The notes beneath the pieces are model-generated. The model had not been told where the DNA came from, ran no database searches, and saw only the letters and a program-made list of their open reading frames with translations. From NCBI RefSeq assembly GCF_040256645.1, contig NZ_CP158281.1, positions 2,294,001-2,358,000 on the forward strand: 64,000 nucleotides of DNA, read 5' to 3'. This document shows positions 34,177 to 42,098 of the stretch, piece by piece. Every line of letters starts with the position of its first letter. Positions within the stretch are counted from its first letter, which is position 1. Position numbers and translations under genes: made by a program. This DNA comes from Brevibacterium sp. CBA3109. GTDB lineage: Bacteria > Actinomycetota > Actinomycetes > Actinomycetales > Brevibacteriaceae.

Positions 34177-36396
34177 TCAGTTGTCTGATTCCTCTTCTGC
34201 TTCTTCGTCATCGTCGCCGACAGGCGAGAGCGACAGCTTGCCGCGGTCGTCGATCTTCGTGATCTCGACCTGGACCTTCTGGCCGACTCCGACGACGTCT
34301 TCGACGTCCTCGACGCGCTTGCCATCGTTGAGCTTGCGCAGCTCAGAGATGTGCAGCAGACCGTCCTTGCCCGGTGTCAGGGAGACGAATGCGCCGAAGC
34401 TCATCGTCTTCACGACCGTTCCGAGGTAGCGTTCGCCGACCTCGGGCACCTGCGGGTTGGCAATGGCGTTGATCATCGAGCGGGCGGCCTCAGCGGACTG
34501 TCCGTCGGTGGCACCGATGAGAACGGTTCCGTCATCTTCGATGCTGATATCAGCGCCGGTGTCTTCCTGCATCTGGTTGATCATCTTGCCCTTGGGTCCG
34601 ATGACCTCGCCGATCTTGTCGACGGGGATGTTCACCGAGATGATGCGTGGAGCAGTCGGAGCCATCTCTGCCGGAGCGTCGATGGCCTCGGCGATGACAT
34701 CGAGGATGACCATGCGTGCTTCATAAGCCTGCTTGAGCGCGGCACCGAGGACCGAGGCGGGAAGGCCGTCGAGCTTGGTGTCGAGCTGGATCGCGGTGAT
34801 GAAGTCGCGCGTACCGGCGACCTTGAAGTCCATGTCGCCGAAGGCGTCTTCGGCACCGAGGATGTCGGTCAGTGCCGCGTATGCGGTCTGGTCACCGGTG
34901 TCGGTGGAGATGACGTCGGAGACGAGGCCCATGGCGATGCCTGCGACAGGAGCCTGCAGCGGCACACCGGCCGAGAGCATGGCCAGAGTCGAGGCGCAGA
35001 CCGAGCCCATTGAGGTCGAGCCGTTGGACCCGAGTGCCTCTGAGACCTCACGGATGGCGTAGGGGAAGTCCTCGCGCTTGGGCAGAACCGGCACGAGCGC
35101 ACGTTCAGCCAGTGCACCGTGTCCGATCTCGCGACGCTTCGGGCTGCCCACACGGCCGGTCTCTCCGACCGAGTAGGGCGGGAAGTTGTAGTGGTGCATG
35201 TAGCGCTTCGTAGTCACAGGTGACAGCGAGTCGATGTGCTGTTCGAGCTTGAGCATGTTCAGCGTGGTGACACCGAGGATCTGGGTCTCTCCGCGCTCGA
35301 AGATGGCTGAGCCGTGAGCCCGTGGGATCACGTTGGTCTCTGCAGTCAGCGGACGGATGTCCTTGAGTCCGCGACCGTCGATGCGGATCTGCTCGGTGAG
35401 GATGCGCTTGCGCACGACCTGCTTGGTCAGGGCGTTGAGGGCACCGGCGATTTCCTTCTCGCGACCCGCGAAGCGCTCACCGAGCTTATCGAAGAGTTCA
35501 GACAGCAGAACTTCTCCTGCTGCTTCACGTTCCTGCTTGTCAGCGATCTGGAAGTTCTCAGTCTGCTTGGCTTCGGCGAGCTCGCGCACAGCCTCGTAGA
35601 CGTCGTCCTGGTAGTCGCGGAAGACTGGGAATTCGACGGTGGGCTTGGCAGCGCTGTCGGCCAACTCCTGCTGCGCACGGCAGAGTTCGCTGATGAAGGG
35701 TTTGGCGGCTTCGAGTCCTTCGGCCACGACCTCTTCGGTCGGCGCAGTGGCACCGGTCTTGATCCGGTCCATGGCGTTGTCCGTGGCTTCTGCCTCGACC
35801 ATCATGATCGCAACGTCGTCACCGACGACACGGCCGGCAACGACCATATTGAAGACGGCGTCGTCGAGCTGGGAGTGGTTCGGGAAGGCGACCCACTGAT
35901 CGTCGATGAGTGCGATGCGCACGGCACCGATGGGACCGGAGAAGGGCAGCCCGGAGAGCTGGGTCGACATCGAGGCCGCGTTGATGGCCAGGGCGTCGTA
36001 GATGTGGTCAGGGTGGATCGACATCACAGTGACGACTACCTGGACCTCGTTGCGCAGTCCCTTCACGAAGGAGGGGCGCAGCGGGCGGTCGATGAGTCGG
36101 CAGGTGAGGACCGCGTCGGTCGAGGGACGTCCCTCACGGCGGAAGAACGAACCGGGGATGCGACCCGCGGCGTACATGCGTTCTTCGACGTCGACGGTCA
36201 GAGGGAAGAAGTCGAAGCCCTCACGGGGGTGCTTGCCGGCCGAGGTGGCCGAGAAGAGCATGGTTTCGTCGTCGAGGTAGGCGACGGCCGAACCGGCGGC
36301 CTGCTGTGCGAGCCGTCCTGTTTCGAAGCGGATGGTGTGTGAACCGTAGCTGCCATTGTCAATGTGCGCTACGGCGGATTCAGGGTTGAGTCCCAC
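34177..36396 (-). CDS. pnp: Polyribonucleotide nucleotidyltransferase (PNPase)
   Basis: Phosphorolytic 3'-exoribonuclease and RNA tailing enzyme of the degradosome, 739 residues. Two RNase PH cores are present: the first with [30 protein letters not shown] and the second with [20 protein letters not shown], followed by [20 protein letters not shown] and [20 protein letters not shown] domain ([17 protein letters not shown]) and a C-terminal S1 domain ([12 protein letters not shown]) complete it, with an acidic tail. Start GTG at 36396, five bases after AAGGAG. It is separated from rpsO by 493 bp containing a hairpin and a tandem repeat. Confidence 0.96.
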   Translation of the reverse strand: MGLNPESAVAHIDNGSYGSHTIRFETGRLAQQAAGSAVAYLDDETMLFSATSAGKHPREGFDFFPLTVDVEERMYAAGRIPGSFFRREGRPSTDAVLTCRLIDRPLRPSFVKGLRNEVQVVVTVMSIHPDHIYDALAINAASMSTQLSGLPFSGPIGAVRIALIDDQWVAFPNHSQLDDAVFNMVVAGRVVGDDVAIMMVEAEATDNAMDRIKTGATAPTEEVVAEGLEAAKPFISELCRAQQELADSAAKPTVEFPVFRDYQDDVYEAVRELAEAKQTENFQIADKQEREAAGEVLLSELFDKLGERFAGREKEIAGALNALTKQVVRKRILTEQIRIDGRGLKDIRPLTAETNVIPRAHGSAIFERGETQILGVTTLNMLKLEQHIDSLSPVTTKRYMHHYNFPPYSVGETGRVGSPKRREIGHGALAERALVPVLPKREDFPYAIREVSEALGSNGSTSMGSVCASTLAMLSAGVPLQAPVAGIAMGLVSDVISTDTGDQTAYAALTDILGAEDAFGDMDFKVAGTRDFITAIQLDTKLDGLPASVLGAALKQAYEARMVILDVIAEAIDAPAEMAPTAPRIISVNIPVDKIGEVIGPKGKMINQMQEDTGADISIEDDGTVLIGATDGQSAEAARSMINAIANPQVPEVGERYLGTVVKTMSFGAFVSLTPGKDGLLHISELRKLNDGKRVEDVEDVVGVGQKVQVEITKIDDRGKLSLSPVGDDDEEAEEESDN

Positions 36397-36677
36397 GTAT
36401 TCTCCTTGTTCGTAACCGGCGCGCGGACACCTTCGAAGCCCGAAGGCGGAAAGCCCGCGTCAATCCGGTGGATATTGACTTGGACATCCCATGGATCCAA
36501 GCCGGTCATCGATCGGGGCCCACGGAACCGGCAGGTATCTGCCCGTTCTTCCGGAGGCCACTACCGAGGACCGAAACGTCCATGGCATGATTGTCCACTT
36601 TGAAGTCTACCGCAGTTGCCCCCTTGGGCCATCGAGACGCGTACCACCCGGGCATGCCGAGGAGAAATCGCCGGTCG

Positions 36678-36741
36678 GAACGAGGTCGGGGCTGAACGAG
36701 GTCGGGGCTGAACGAGGTCGGGGCTGAACGAGGTCTAGCCT
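36678..36741. repeat. 16-bp tandem repeat between rpsO and pnp
   Basis: Four 16-bp units of AACGAGGTCGGGGCTG type (36678, 36694, 36710, 36726); the first three are identical, the fourth has three changes. It lies in the 493-bp gap between rpsO and pnp, 48 bp past the rpsO hairpin. Apart from the hairpin at 36789-36817 and this array I see no gene in the gap; the pnp leader between 36397 and 36677 shows no motif I can name. Confidence 0.85.
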
Positions 36742-36788
36742 GAAGGCGGTGCGCTCGGTGAGAGGGGCGGTCGGCAGCAGAATACGAA

Positions 36789-36817
36789 GAAGCGCCCTGC
36801 ATGATGCAGGACGCTTC
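36789..36817 (-). terminator. rpsO terminator hairpin
   Basis: Arms of 14 bases (36789-36802 and 36804-36817) with a single mismatch around one central base, 73 bp past the rpsO stop. On the minus strand it is followed by TTCGTATT, a modest T-rich tract. Confidence 0.65.
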
Positions 36818-36889
36818 ATATCGTCTGAGGTGTCTCGTTCGAGCCTGTGTCAGCTCGTCCGAGTCGTGCTCAACATGAGGGGGCTGGTC

Positions 36890-37159
36890 TCAGCGACGCA
36901 GGCCCAGGCGCTTGATGAGCGAACGGTAGCGCTCGATCTCGACGCGCTGCAAGTACTTGAGCATCCGGCGACGCTGACCGACGAGGAGCAGCAGGCCACG
37001 ACGCGAGTGATGGTCGTGCTTGTGATCCTTGAAGTGCTCGGTGAGCTCGGTGATCCGGCGAGTCAGCAGCGCAACCTGAACCTCGGGAGAACCGGTGTCG
37101 CCCTCGTGAGTTGCATATTCCTTGATGACTTCTTGCTTTTCAGCAGTACTGAGAGCCAT
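36890..37159 (-). CDS. rpsO: 30S ribosomal protein S15
   Basis: Primary 16S rRNA-binding protein of the small subunit platform, 89 residues, the standard length. The whole sequence is typical: [32 protein letters not shown] read in parts, then [20 protein letters not shown] and the end [12 protein letters not shown]. Start ATG at 37159 with AAGGAG six bases upstream. Gene order ribF-rpsO-pnp is conserved. A hairpin and a tandem repeat follow. Confidence 0.97.
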   Translation of the reverse strand: MALSTAEKQEVIKEYATHEGDTGSPEVQVALLTRRITELTEHFKDHKHDHHSRRGLLLLVGQRRRMLKYLQRVEIERYRSLIKRLGLRR

Positions 37160-37251
37160 GGACTTCTCCTTGTGATCGTTGCGCGGCGCTCAGACCTGTC
37201 AGTCTCAGCACTATCGAACCGCGGCCGGTGAAAACGGCAGAGTTCAGTTTA

Positions 37252-38190
37252 TCAGGTGTGGAGCACCTCGCGCACATCGGCAATATCCTCGTGCATCTTC
37301 ACGACGAGTTCGTCCATGCCGGTGAATGTCACCTGTCCACGAATCCGTGACACGAACTCGAGAGTCATGTGCCTGCCGTAGACGTCGAATTCGCCGAATT
37401 CCTTATCGAGCACATGCGCCTCGACCCGTCGGACACAACCTTCGAACGTGGGGTTCGTACCCACTGAGATGGCTGCAGGGTAAGCCTGGTCCTCACCCGA
37501 GAACGTCGCCCATCCGGCATAGACGCCATCGGCGGGAATGAGGCCTGCAGCATCCTCGGACAGGTTCGCGGTCGGGAATCCGAGGTCGCGACCGCGGGCG
37601 TCGCCGTGGACGACAGTCCCTTCAACCCGGTGGTAGCGACCCAGCTGATCAGCAGCCTCGGCGACGTCCCCGCCGACGATCTGCTCACGGATCCGCGAGG
37701 AGGAGTACCGTCCCCCACGTCCGACCTCTTCGATCGTCTCGGTCCGGAATCCGTAGTTCTCGCCGAGGTGGCGCAGAGTCTCGATGGTGCCCTCGTTGTC
37801 TTTGCCGAATCGCACATCATCACCGACGACGACGATCTCGCAGTGCAGTGCCTCAACGAAGTAGGTACGGACGAACTCCTCAGCAGTCTGGGCCGCGAAG
37901 TCGAGGTCATAGTGCTGGACGAACAGGGCGTCGATGCCCGTGTCCGCGATGAAGCCGGCCTTCTGATCGGTGCTCGTGATCATCAACGTGGGCTCATCCG
38001 GGCGGTGGACCGTGCGCGGATGCGGATCGAAGGTCATGGCCACGGAGCGCAGAGATCGCTTAGCGGCCAGAGCTGCTACGGCTCGGAGAACGGTTTGATG
38101 ACCGCGGTGGACCCCGTCGAAGTTGCCCAGGGTCACGACGGTGCCGACATCATCGGCCCCGACCTCATTCAGTCCGTGATAAAGCTCCAC
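37252..38190 (-). CDS. ribF: Bifunctional riboflavin kinase/FAD synthetase
   Basis: Makes FMN and FAD from riboflavin. About 312 residues. The N-terminal adenylyltransferase domain has TLGNFDGVHRGHQTVLRA and YSSSRIREQIVGGDVAEA; the C-terminal flavokinase domain has RDLGFPTANLSEDA, GVYAGWATF and the catalytic NPTFEG / EAHVLD region. I choose the GTG at 38190, ten bases after AGGAG; an upstream GTG at 38214 has no ribosome site and would add eight basic residues. It stands 90 bp upstream of rpsO and after the small SatD-like pair. Confidence 0.93.
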   Translation of the reverse strand: MELYHGLNEVGADDVGTVVTLGNFDGVHRGHQTVLRAVAALAAKRSLRSVAMTFDPHPRTVHRPDEPTLMITSTDQKAGFIADTGIDALFVQHYDLDFAAQTAEEFVRTYFVEALHCEIVVVGDDVRFGKDNEGTIETLRHLGENYGFRTETIEEVGRGGRYSSSRIREQIVGGDVAEAADQLGRYHRVEGTVVHGDARGRDLGFPTANLSEDAAGLIPADGVYAGWATFSGEDQAYPAAISVGTNPTFEGCVRRVEAHVLDKEFGEFDVYGRHMTLEFVSRIRGQVTFTGMDELVVKMHEDIADVREVLHT

Positions 38191-38263
38191 TCGACGCTTG
38201 CTCCTTCCGTGCACCGAATCAGGTTATCGCAGAGATGTTCCCACGTGCTAACCCACGCACGCC

Positions 38264-38635
38264 TCAGGAGATGACGGCCCAGCCGATCACACCGGTCAAG
38301 GATGCGATCGCGATGGAGACGAACGTTCCGATGATGAATCGCTCGCCTGCGGCGGCAGAGGATTTGATCTCCGCGAAGCGTCCGAGTCCTTTGACCGCGA
38401 CGACGACGGCCATGAGCTCGGGCCGCCCCAGCACGATGGCTCCGGCCACGAGTGCGCGCTCGACGATGCCGATCCACATTCCGCCCTGCAAGACCTCGAT
38501 GTCCTCACTGCCGGTGCGACCCGGCTTCGAGCCGGGCCCGTCGTGGGTCATGCGCAGAAACAACGGAACGAGCGGGTAACCACCCGCTGCGGCCACGATC
38601 GCCGCGAGGACTGCGACGAGAACATCAAACCACAT
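38264..38635 (-). CDS. Small integral membrane protein
   Basis: 123-residue protein with three hydrophobic segments: WFDVLVAVLAAIVAAAGGYPLVPLF at the N-terminus, ERALVAGAIVLGRPELMAVVVAVKGLGRF in the middle and FIIGTFVSIAIASLTGVIGWAVI at the end. A polar loop after the first segment holds GPGSKPGRTGSEDIEVLQGG. Start ATG at 38635, overlapping the SatD-like gene's stop by eleven bases, so the two are coupled. I do not recognise the family with certainty. In other actinobacteria a small membrane protein often accompanies SatD-like genes, so a common function is likely but unknown. Confidence 0.75.
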   Translation of the reverse strand: MWFDVLVAVLAAIVAAAGGYPLVPLFLRMTHDGPGSKPGRTGSEDIEVLQGGMWIGIVERALVAGAIVLGRPELMAVVVAVKGLGRFAEIKSSAAAGERFIIGTFVSIAIASLTGVIGWAVIS

Positions 38636-39248
38636 GGTCACCTGCCTGAGAGTCGCTGTCCCGGGCCTCTCCAGCATGGGCGAGGTGAAAGGTCGACAGC
38701 GCGCAGGCCCCCTCGATGAGTTCCACACCGCCGGGAGAGAGCACCCGTGACACAGCCTGCTGGGAGACATCGAAGTGTTCAGCGATGTCGTGCTGAGTGG
38801 ATTCGGGGTGGTCGAGCCTGCGGTCGATGTAGCGACGAGCTTGGACCCGAATGTTCTCGAACGTCCAGACCATCAGGCGCAGCGCGCTTTCGGCCAGACG
38901 CGAGTGGTCTGTCGCCGGATCCACGACAAGATGAGCGGGCGCACCCTTCGCGGCTTCGACCGCGCGCCTGGCCGCATAGAAGGCCTCTCCCCTGCCTTCG
39001 ACAGTGGAGGCCGGCAACGGAGTGTCGACCGAGCCGACTCCGATTCCGATGTGCCAACCAGTCTGCGCAGCCAGCAGACGCACGGCCAGAGTCACCTGGT
39101 CGGGTGAGTCGAGGACGCCCTGCACCTCATCGCCGATCGTGCGCTCGAAGCCCCGTCGTGTCTCAACACGAGCCAGGATGTCGAGCAGTCCGGGCACCTC
39201 ATCGGTGCGGTCACGAGATCCCCGCTGATCGATGGTCATGACGTACAT
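38625..39248 (-). CDS. SatD-like protein with C-terminal HTH
   Basis: 207-residue protein. The first part, MTIDQRGSR ... FERTIGDEVQGVLD ... WHIGIGVGSVDTPLPAST, resembles the SatD family named after a streptococcal acid-tolerance locus. The C-terminal part has a clear helix-turn-helix, TQHDIAEHFDVSQQAVSRVL, of the kind that senses a promoter site directly. Start ATG at 39248 (another at 39239). Two identical-geometry inverted repeats lie just upstream (39278-39326), so the HTH may autoregulate. It is coupled to a small membrane protein by an eleven-base overlap and stands between truB and ribF. Function unknown; the SatD call is moderate. Confidence 0.75.
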   Translation of the reverse strand: MYVMTIDQRGSRDRTDEVPGLLDILARVETRRGFERTIGDEVQGVLDSPDQVTLAVRLLAAQTGWHIGIGVGSVDTPLPASTVEGRGEAFYAARRAVEAAKGAPAHLVVDPATDHSRLAESALRLMVWTFENIRVQARRYIDRRLDHPESTQHDIAEHFDVSQQAVSRVLSPGGVELIEGACALSTFHLAHAGEARDSDSQAGDHVV

Positions 39249-39277
39249 GACTCAAGTACACCAAACCCCACCGTGAT

Positions 39278-39298
39278 ATACAACCTTTTCAGTTGTAT
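39278..39298. promoter_or_regulatory. Operator 1 of a pair upstream of the SatD-like gene
   Basis: ATACAAC-N7-GTTGTAT, perfect 7-bp arms, 30 bp upstream of the SatD-like gene start. It has the same layout and spacer length as the second site at 39306-39326. Centre-to-centre distance is 28 bp. Confidence 0.7.
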
Positions 39299-39305
39299 CT
39301 ATCGA

Positions 39306-39326
39306 ATACAAGCAAGTAACTTGTAG
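39306..39326. promoter_or_regulatory. Operator 2 of a pair upstream of the SatD-like gene
   Basis: ATACAAG-N7-CTTGTAG: six of the seven bases in each arm pair, giving TACAAG/CTTGTA. It shares the TACAAS-N7-STTGTA pattern with operator 1 and ends two bases before the truB stop. Confidence 0.65.
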
Positions 39327-39328
39327 TG

Positions 39329-40246
39329 TCAGGCGAGGTCGATCGCGAAGGCCGTCTGGGACTTCAGCACTCCCCCAGCTCGCACCTCGGCGATCGATAC
39401 GAGCTCGTCGCCGACGATCACGGCGACCTCATTGCCCTGATCCGGGCTCCGATCGGTGCTGACCGTCTTGCCCTGCATCAGCGCTGTGGCCTGCCCGGAG
39501 TCCACGTGCACGGTCGGAAGCAGGGTCCGGGCCACCTCGGCGAGAGAAGTCAGAGCAGGTGCTTCGGTATCGAGATCATCGGGGATCGTCACGGCATCAT
39601 CAAGGCCGAAGGCGCCCACACGAGTGCGCCGCAGAGCGGTGAGATGACCATGGACGCCGAGGCTGCTGCCGAGATCTCGCGCCAGAGCACGAACATAGGT
39701 TCCCGAAGAGCAGTCGACTTCGACGTCGACATCGATGTGGCCCTGAGAAACGGAGTACCGCGTATCGAGGATGGTGAAGTTCGAGATCTCGACTCTGCGC
39801 GCCTTGAGCTCAACGTCTTCGCCCGCACGCACGCGGGCATAAGAGCGTTGGCCGTTGACCTTGATCGCGGAGACCGCGCTGGGAACCTGGTCGATAGAGC
39901 CCGTCAGCGCTGAGACGCCTTGGGCGATCCCATCATCGGTGACTGCCGACAGCGCCACAGGCTCGGCGAAGAGATCTGGCTCGGAGTCCGCGTCATCGGT
40001 CGGCGTGGCCGAGCCGAGGCGGACCGTGGCCAGATAGGTCTTGGACACGCCGGTGATGTAGCCCAGAAGCTTGGTCCCGCGACCCAGTCCGAGCACGAGC
40101 ACACCCGTGGCCATCGGGTCGAGGGTTCCGGCATGCCCGACCTTGCGGGTGCCGTACCAGCGCCGAATCCGAGAGACGACGCCGTGGGAAGTCAGGCCTT
40201 GGGGCTTGTCGCAGACAAGGACACCCTGCGGCGAGGTATCGCTCAC
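39329..40246 (-). CDS. truB: tRNA pseudouridine synthase B
   Basis: Makes pseudouridine-55 in the tRNA T-loop. 305 residues. The catalytic Asp is in GHAGTLDPMATGVLVLGLGRGTK (read in two parts), preceded by LVCDKPQGLTSHGVV; later motifs are SAIKVNGQRSYARVRAGE and CSSGTYVRALARDLG. A C-terminal PUA-like region follows. Start GTG at 40246 with no obvious ribosome site. It lies at the end of the rimP-nusA-ylxR-infB-rbfA cluster, separated from rbfA by a cell-wall peptidase gene on the same strand. Confidence 0.94.
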   Translation of the reverse strand: MSDTSPQGVLVCDKPQGLTSHGVVSRIRRWYGTRKVGHAGTLDPMATGVLVLGLGRGTKLLGYITGVSKTYLATVRLGSATPTDDADSEPDLFAEPVALSAVTDDGIAQGVSALTGSIDQVPSAVSAIKVNGQRSYARVRAGEDVELKARRVEISNFTILDTRYSVSQGHIDVDVEVDCSSGTYVRALARDLGSSLGVHGHLTALRRTRVGAFGLDDAVTIPDDLDTEAPALTSLAEVARTLLPTVHVDSGQATALMQGKTVSTDRSPDQGNEVAVIVGDELVSIAEVRAGGVLKSQTAFAIDLA

Positions 40247-40259
40247 GTCACAGATGCGA

Positions 40260-41174
40260 TCAGTTGAACGATACGTGCACGTGGTCGAAGTGATTGTCCG
40301 TGGGTGAACCGCGGTCTGCCATGCTGGACCAACCGCTGCCCGGGTTCCAGATGCGCTGTTTCCAGATCACGTACTTGACGTTGAGAGCGCCGCGATTCTG
40401 GATCAGGTACTCGGCGATGCGGTCGCCGGAGGCGCCGGTGATCATGATGTCGACGGCCCCGCCGGTGTAGTGGTCGGAGCTGCCGGAGCCCGGCCGACGG
40501 CCACCGTAGGTCTTGACTTCGGGGAACTTCGCACACACGGCACGGTAGCCGTTGACCGCGTTGGCCTGCAGACCGGATTCGATCGAGGACGAGACCGAGC
40601 AGGGAGCGTTGGATACACCGCCGGGCGTGGCCCCGCCCTTGGAGGACTTCTCATCTGAGTCCGAAGGCTTCTCATCGGAGCCCGACGACTTCTTGTCGGA
40701 GGACTGCGCACTGCTGGACTCCCTATCGGCCTTCTCCGACGTCGGGGATGGCTTGGGCTTGGGAGCCTTGACGTCGAGTTTCGTCTTCGAGGTCTTGTTC
40801 TTGTACTTGGGATCGTCCTTGACGTCCTTGAGGTACTCTTCGCCGGCCTTCTGCCGCTGGGCGTCGATCTCATCCTGACTGACAGCCGAGGGGCTCGACT
40901 TCTGGTGCTGGACAGAGGTGTCAGCGGCCTCCGTCGTGACATTGCCGGCCTCAGGCGGGCCCATGACCACGGTGGAGCCGACAACGGCAGCGGTGGCTGC
41001 GGCCGGAACCGCGATCGCGGCAACGACGGGACGCTGCCTGACGGTTGCCAGCACCGAGGTGGCAGTCGACGGCGCATCCGAGGAGTGCCGACCGGCAGAG
41101 CGCTTGCTGGCGGGGGTCAGATCCCGGACCAGCTGCTTGGCAAAGCTAGGCTTTGGCGAAGAGTGCTTACCCAA
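40260..41174 (-). CDS. Membrane-anchored LAS-type peptidoglycan peptidase
   Basis: 304-residue exported protein. A basic N-terminus is followed by one hydrophobic segment (about residues 49-70, VVAAIAVPAAATAAVVGSTVV) and a long Lys/Ser/Glu-rich linker (about 75-190). The C-terminal domain (about 195-304) carries SDHYTGGAVDI, matching the SxHxxGxAxD zinc motif of lysostaphin/D-Ala-D-Ala peptidases, and ends HFDHVHVSF with the second histidines. It resembles the ARB_07466-like domain found with resuscitation-promoting cell-wall enzymes. Start TTG at 41174 after AAGGGA. Two GTAAC-type direct repeats lie upstream, similar to MtrA sites. Its placement between rbfA and truB is an insertion into a translation cluster. 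Confidence 0.8.
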   Translation of the reverse strand: MGKHSSPKPSFAKQLVRDLTPASKRSAGRHSSDAPSTATSVLATVRQRPVVAAIAVPAAATAAVVGSTVVMGPPEAGNVTTEAADTSVQHQKSSPSAVSQDEIDAQRQKAGEEYLKDVKDDPKYKNKTSKTKLDVKAPKPKPSPTSEKADRESSSAQSSDKKSSGSDEKPSDSDEKSSKGGATPGGVSNAPCSVSSSIESGLQANAVNGYRAVCAKFPEVKTYGGRRPGSGSSDHYTGGAVDIMITGASGDRIAEYLIQNRGALNVKYVIWKQRIWNPGSGWSSMADRGSPTDNHFDHVHVSFN

Positions 41175-41197
41175 TACAGAAATCCCTTAACAGAGTC

Positions 41198-41213
41198 GTA
41201 ATCATTTCGTTAC
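41198..41213 (-). promoter_or_regulatory. MtrA-box-like direct repeat (proximal)
   Basis: Minus strand GTAAC-N6-ATTAC, 24 bp upstream of the peptidase start. The layout matches the GTAAC-N6-GTAAC direct repeats reported for the cell-envelope regulator MtrA in actinobacteria, with one substitution pair in the second half. Confidence 0.5.
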
Positions 41214-41241
41214 CGGAAAAAGTCTAAACCAGAAGTGAAAG

Positions 41242-41257
41242 ATAACAAAACTGTTAC
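41242..41257 (-). promoter_or_regulatory. MtrA-box-like direct repeat (distal)
   Basis: Minus strand GTAAC-N6-GTTAT, 44 bp from the proximal copy and with the same 11-bp period. It sits in an AT-rich stretch (41215-41275) that stands out from the high-GC surroundings. Confidence 0.45.
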
Positions 41258-41357
41258 GTGATGTTTTTTCCTGAGAGTGACTGACATCGCGATCGCGGCA
41301 ACGGGACCCGACGCGCGCCACTGCCGCGTTTGTGCTCTGTCGCGGCGGTGTGACGAG

Positions 41358-41786
41358 TCAGTCTTGGTCGTCGGTCTTCTTGTACGGATCTTCATCACCG
41401 GCAGGTTCAGCGTCCTGGGCCAGTCCGGCCACCCGGGCGTCATCGGCTGCGGCTTGAGCGAGAAGGCCGTCCAGGTGGGCGGCAGCTTCCGGCACGGCAT
41501 CGGCAATGAATTCGAGGCTGGGAGTCAGTCGGATCGTGAGGCCTTTGCCGACCTCTGACCGGATGAAGCCCTTCGCTGACTCCAGTGCCTTGCCGGTGGC
41601 TTCGAGGTCCTGTCCGTCGCCGAATACCGTGTAGAAGATCGATGCGTGCTGCAGATCTCCGGTCACGCGCACATCGGTGACCGTGACGAAACCGAGACGG
41701 GGATCTTTGAGTCTGCGTTCTATCGTGCTGGCGACGATGACCTTGATCTGGTCGGCGATCTTACGCGCCCGAGTTGAATCTGCCAT
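41358..41786 (-). CDS. rbfA: 30S ribosome-binding factor A
   Basis: Late 30S assembly factor acting on the 16S rRNA 5' helix, also needed in the cold. 142 residues. The KH-like fold shows ARKIADQIKVIVASTIERRL, then DPRLGFVTVTDVRVTGDL and ASIFYTVFGDG. The acidic tail after residue 110 is family-like. Start ATG at 41786 after AAGGAAG; the open frame upstream to 41912 is not family sequence. A 312-bp gap separates it from infB; DUF503, often found there, is not visible. Confidence 0.93.
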   Translation of the reverse strand: MADSTRARKIADQIKVIVASTIERRLKDPRLGFVTVTDVRVTGDLQHASIFYTVFGDGQDLEATGKALESAKGFIRSEVGKGLTIRLTPSLEFIADAVPEAAAHLDGLLAQAAADDARVAGLAQDAEPAGDEDPYKKTDDQD

Positions 41787-42020
41787 GGTGTCTTCCTTCT
41801 TAGTCTGAGCTGTGACAGTGACCGAGTTCGGCTGGAACTGCCACGTGAGTATCTGGGGTTGTTGCTGTATCTGGGGTGGAGCTGCGTCCATGCGGGAACT
41901 TCTCCGCCACATTCTCTCATCACCAGGAACGCCAGTGCGGAGGAGTGCTCTCTGCGGAACAGTGCCCAGCGCGGAACCGTGCGGAGGCCCGCAAACCGCA
42001 GACCGGGTCCTGCCCGGGCC

Positions 42021-42058
42021 GTGTGCAGGCGGGTGGACTCATGCCACCCGCTCGCACA
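42021..42058 (-). terminator. Hairpin downstream of infB
   Basis: Nested inverted repeat GTGTGC ... GGCGGGTGG ... CCACCCGC ... GCACAC across 42021-42058, starting 41 bp past the infB stop. It is the only structure I see in the 312-bp infB-rbfA gap. Its role as a terminator or attenuator before rbfA is inferred. Confidence 0.6.
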
Positions 42059-42098
42059 CTCCCCGTTCAGAACCCGGTATGGGAAAGCGATGCGCTGA

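Noticed and set aside
36506..36802. 98-codon open frame in the rpsO-pnp gap
   Set aside because: It is made largely of the 16-bp tandem repeat, has no family-like features and crosses the rpsO hairpin.
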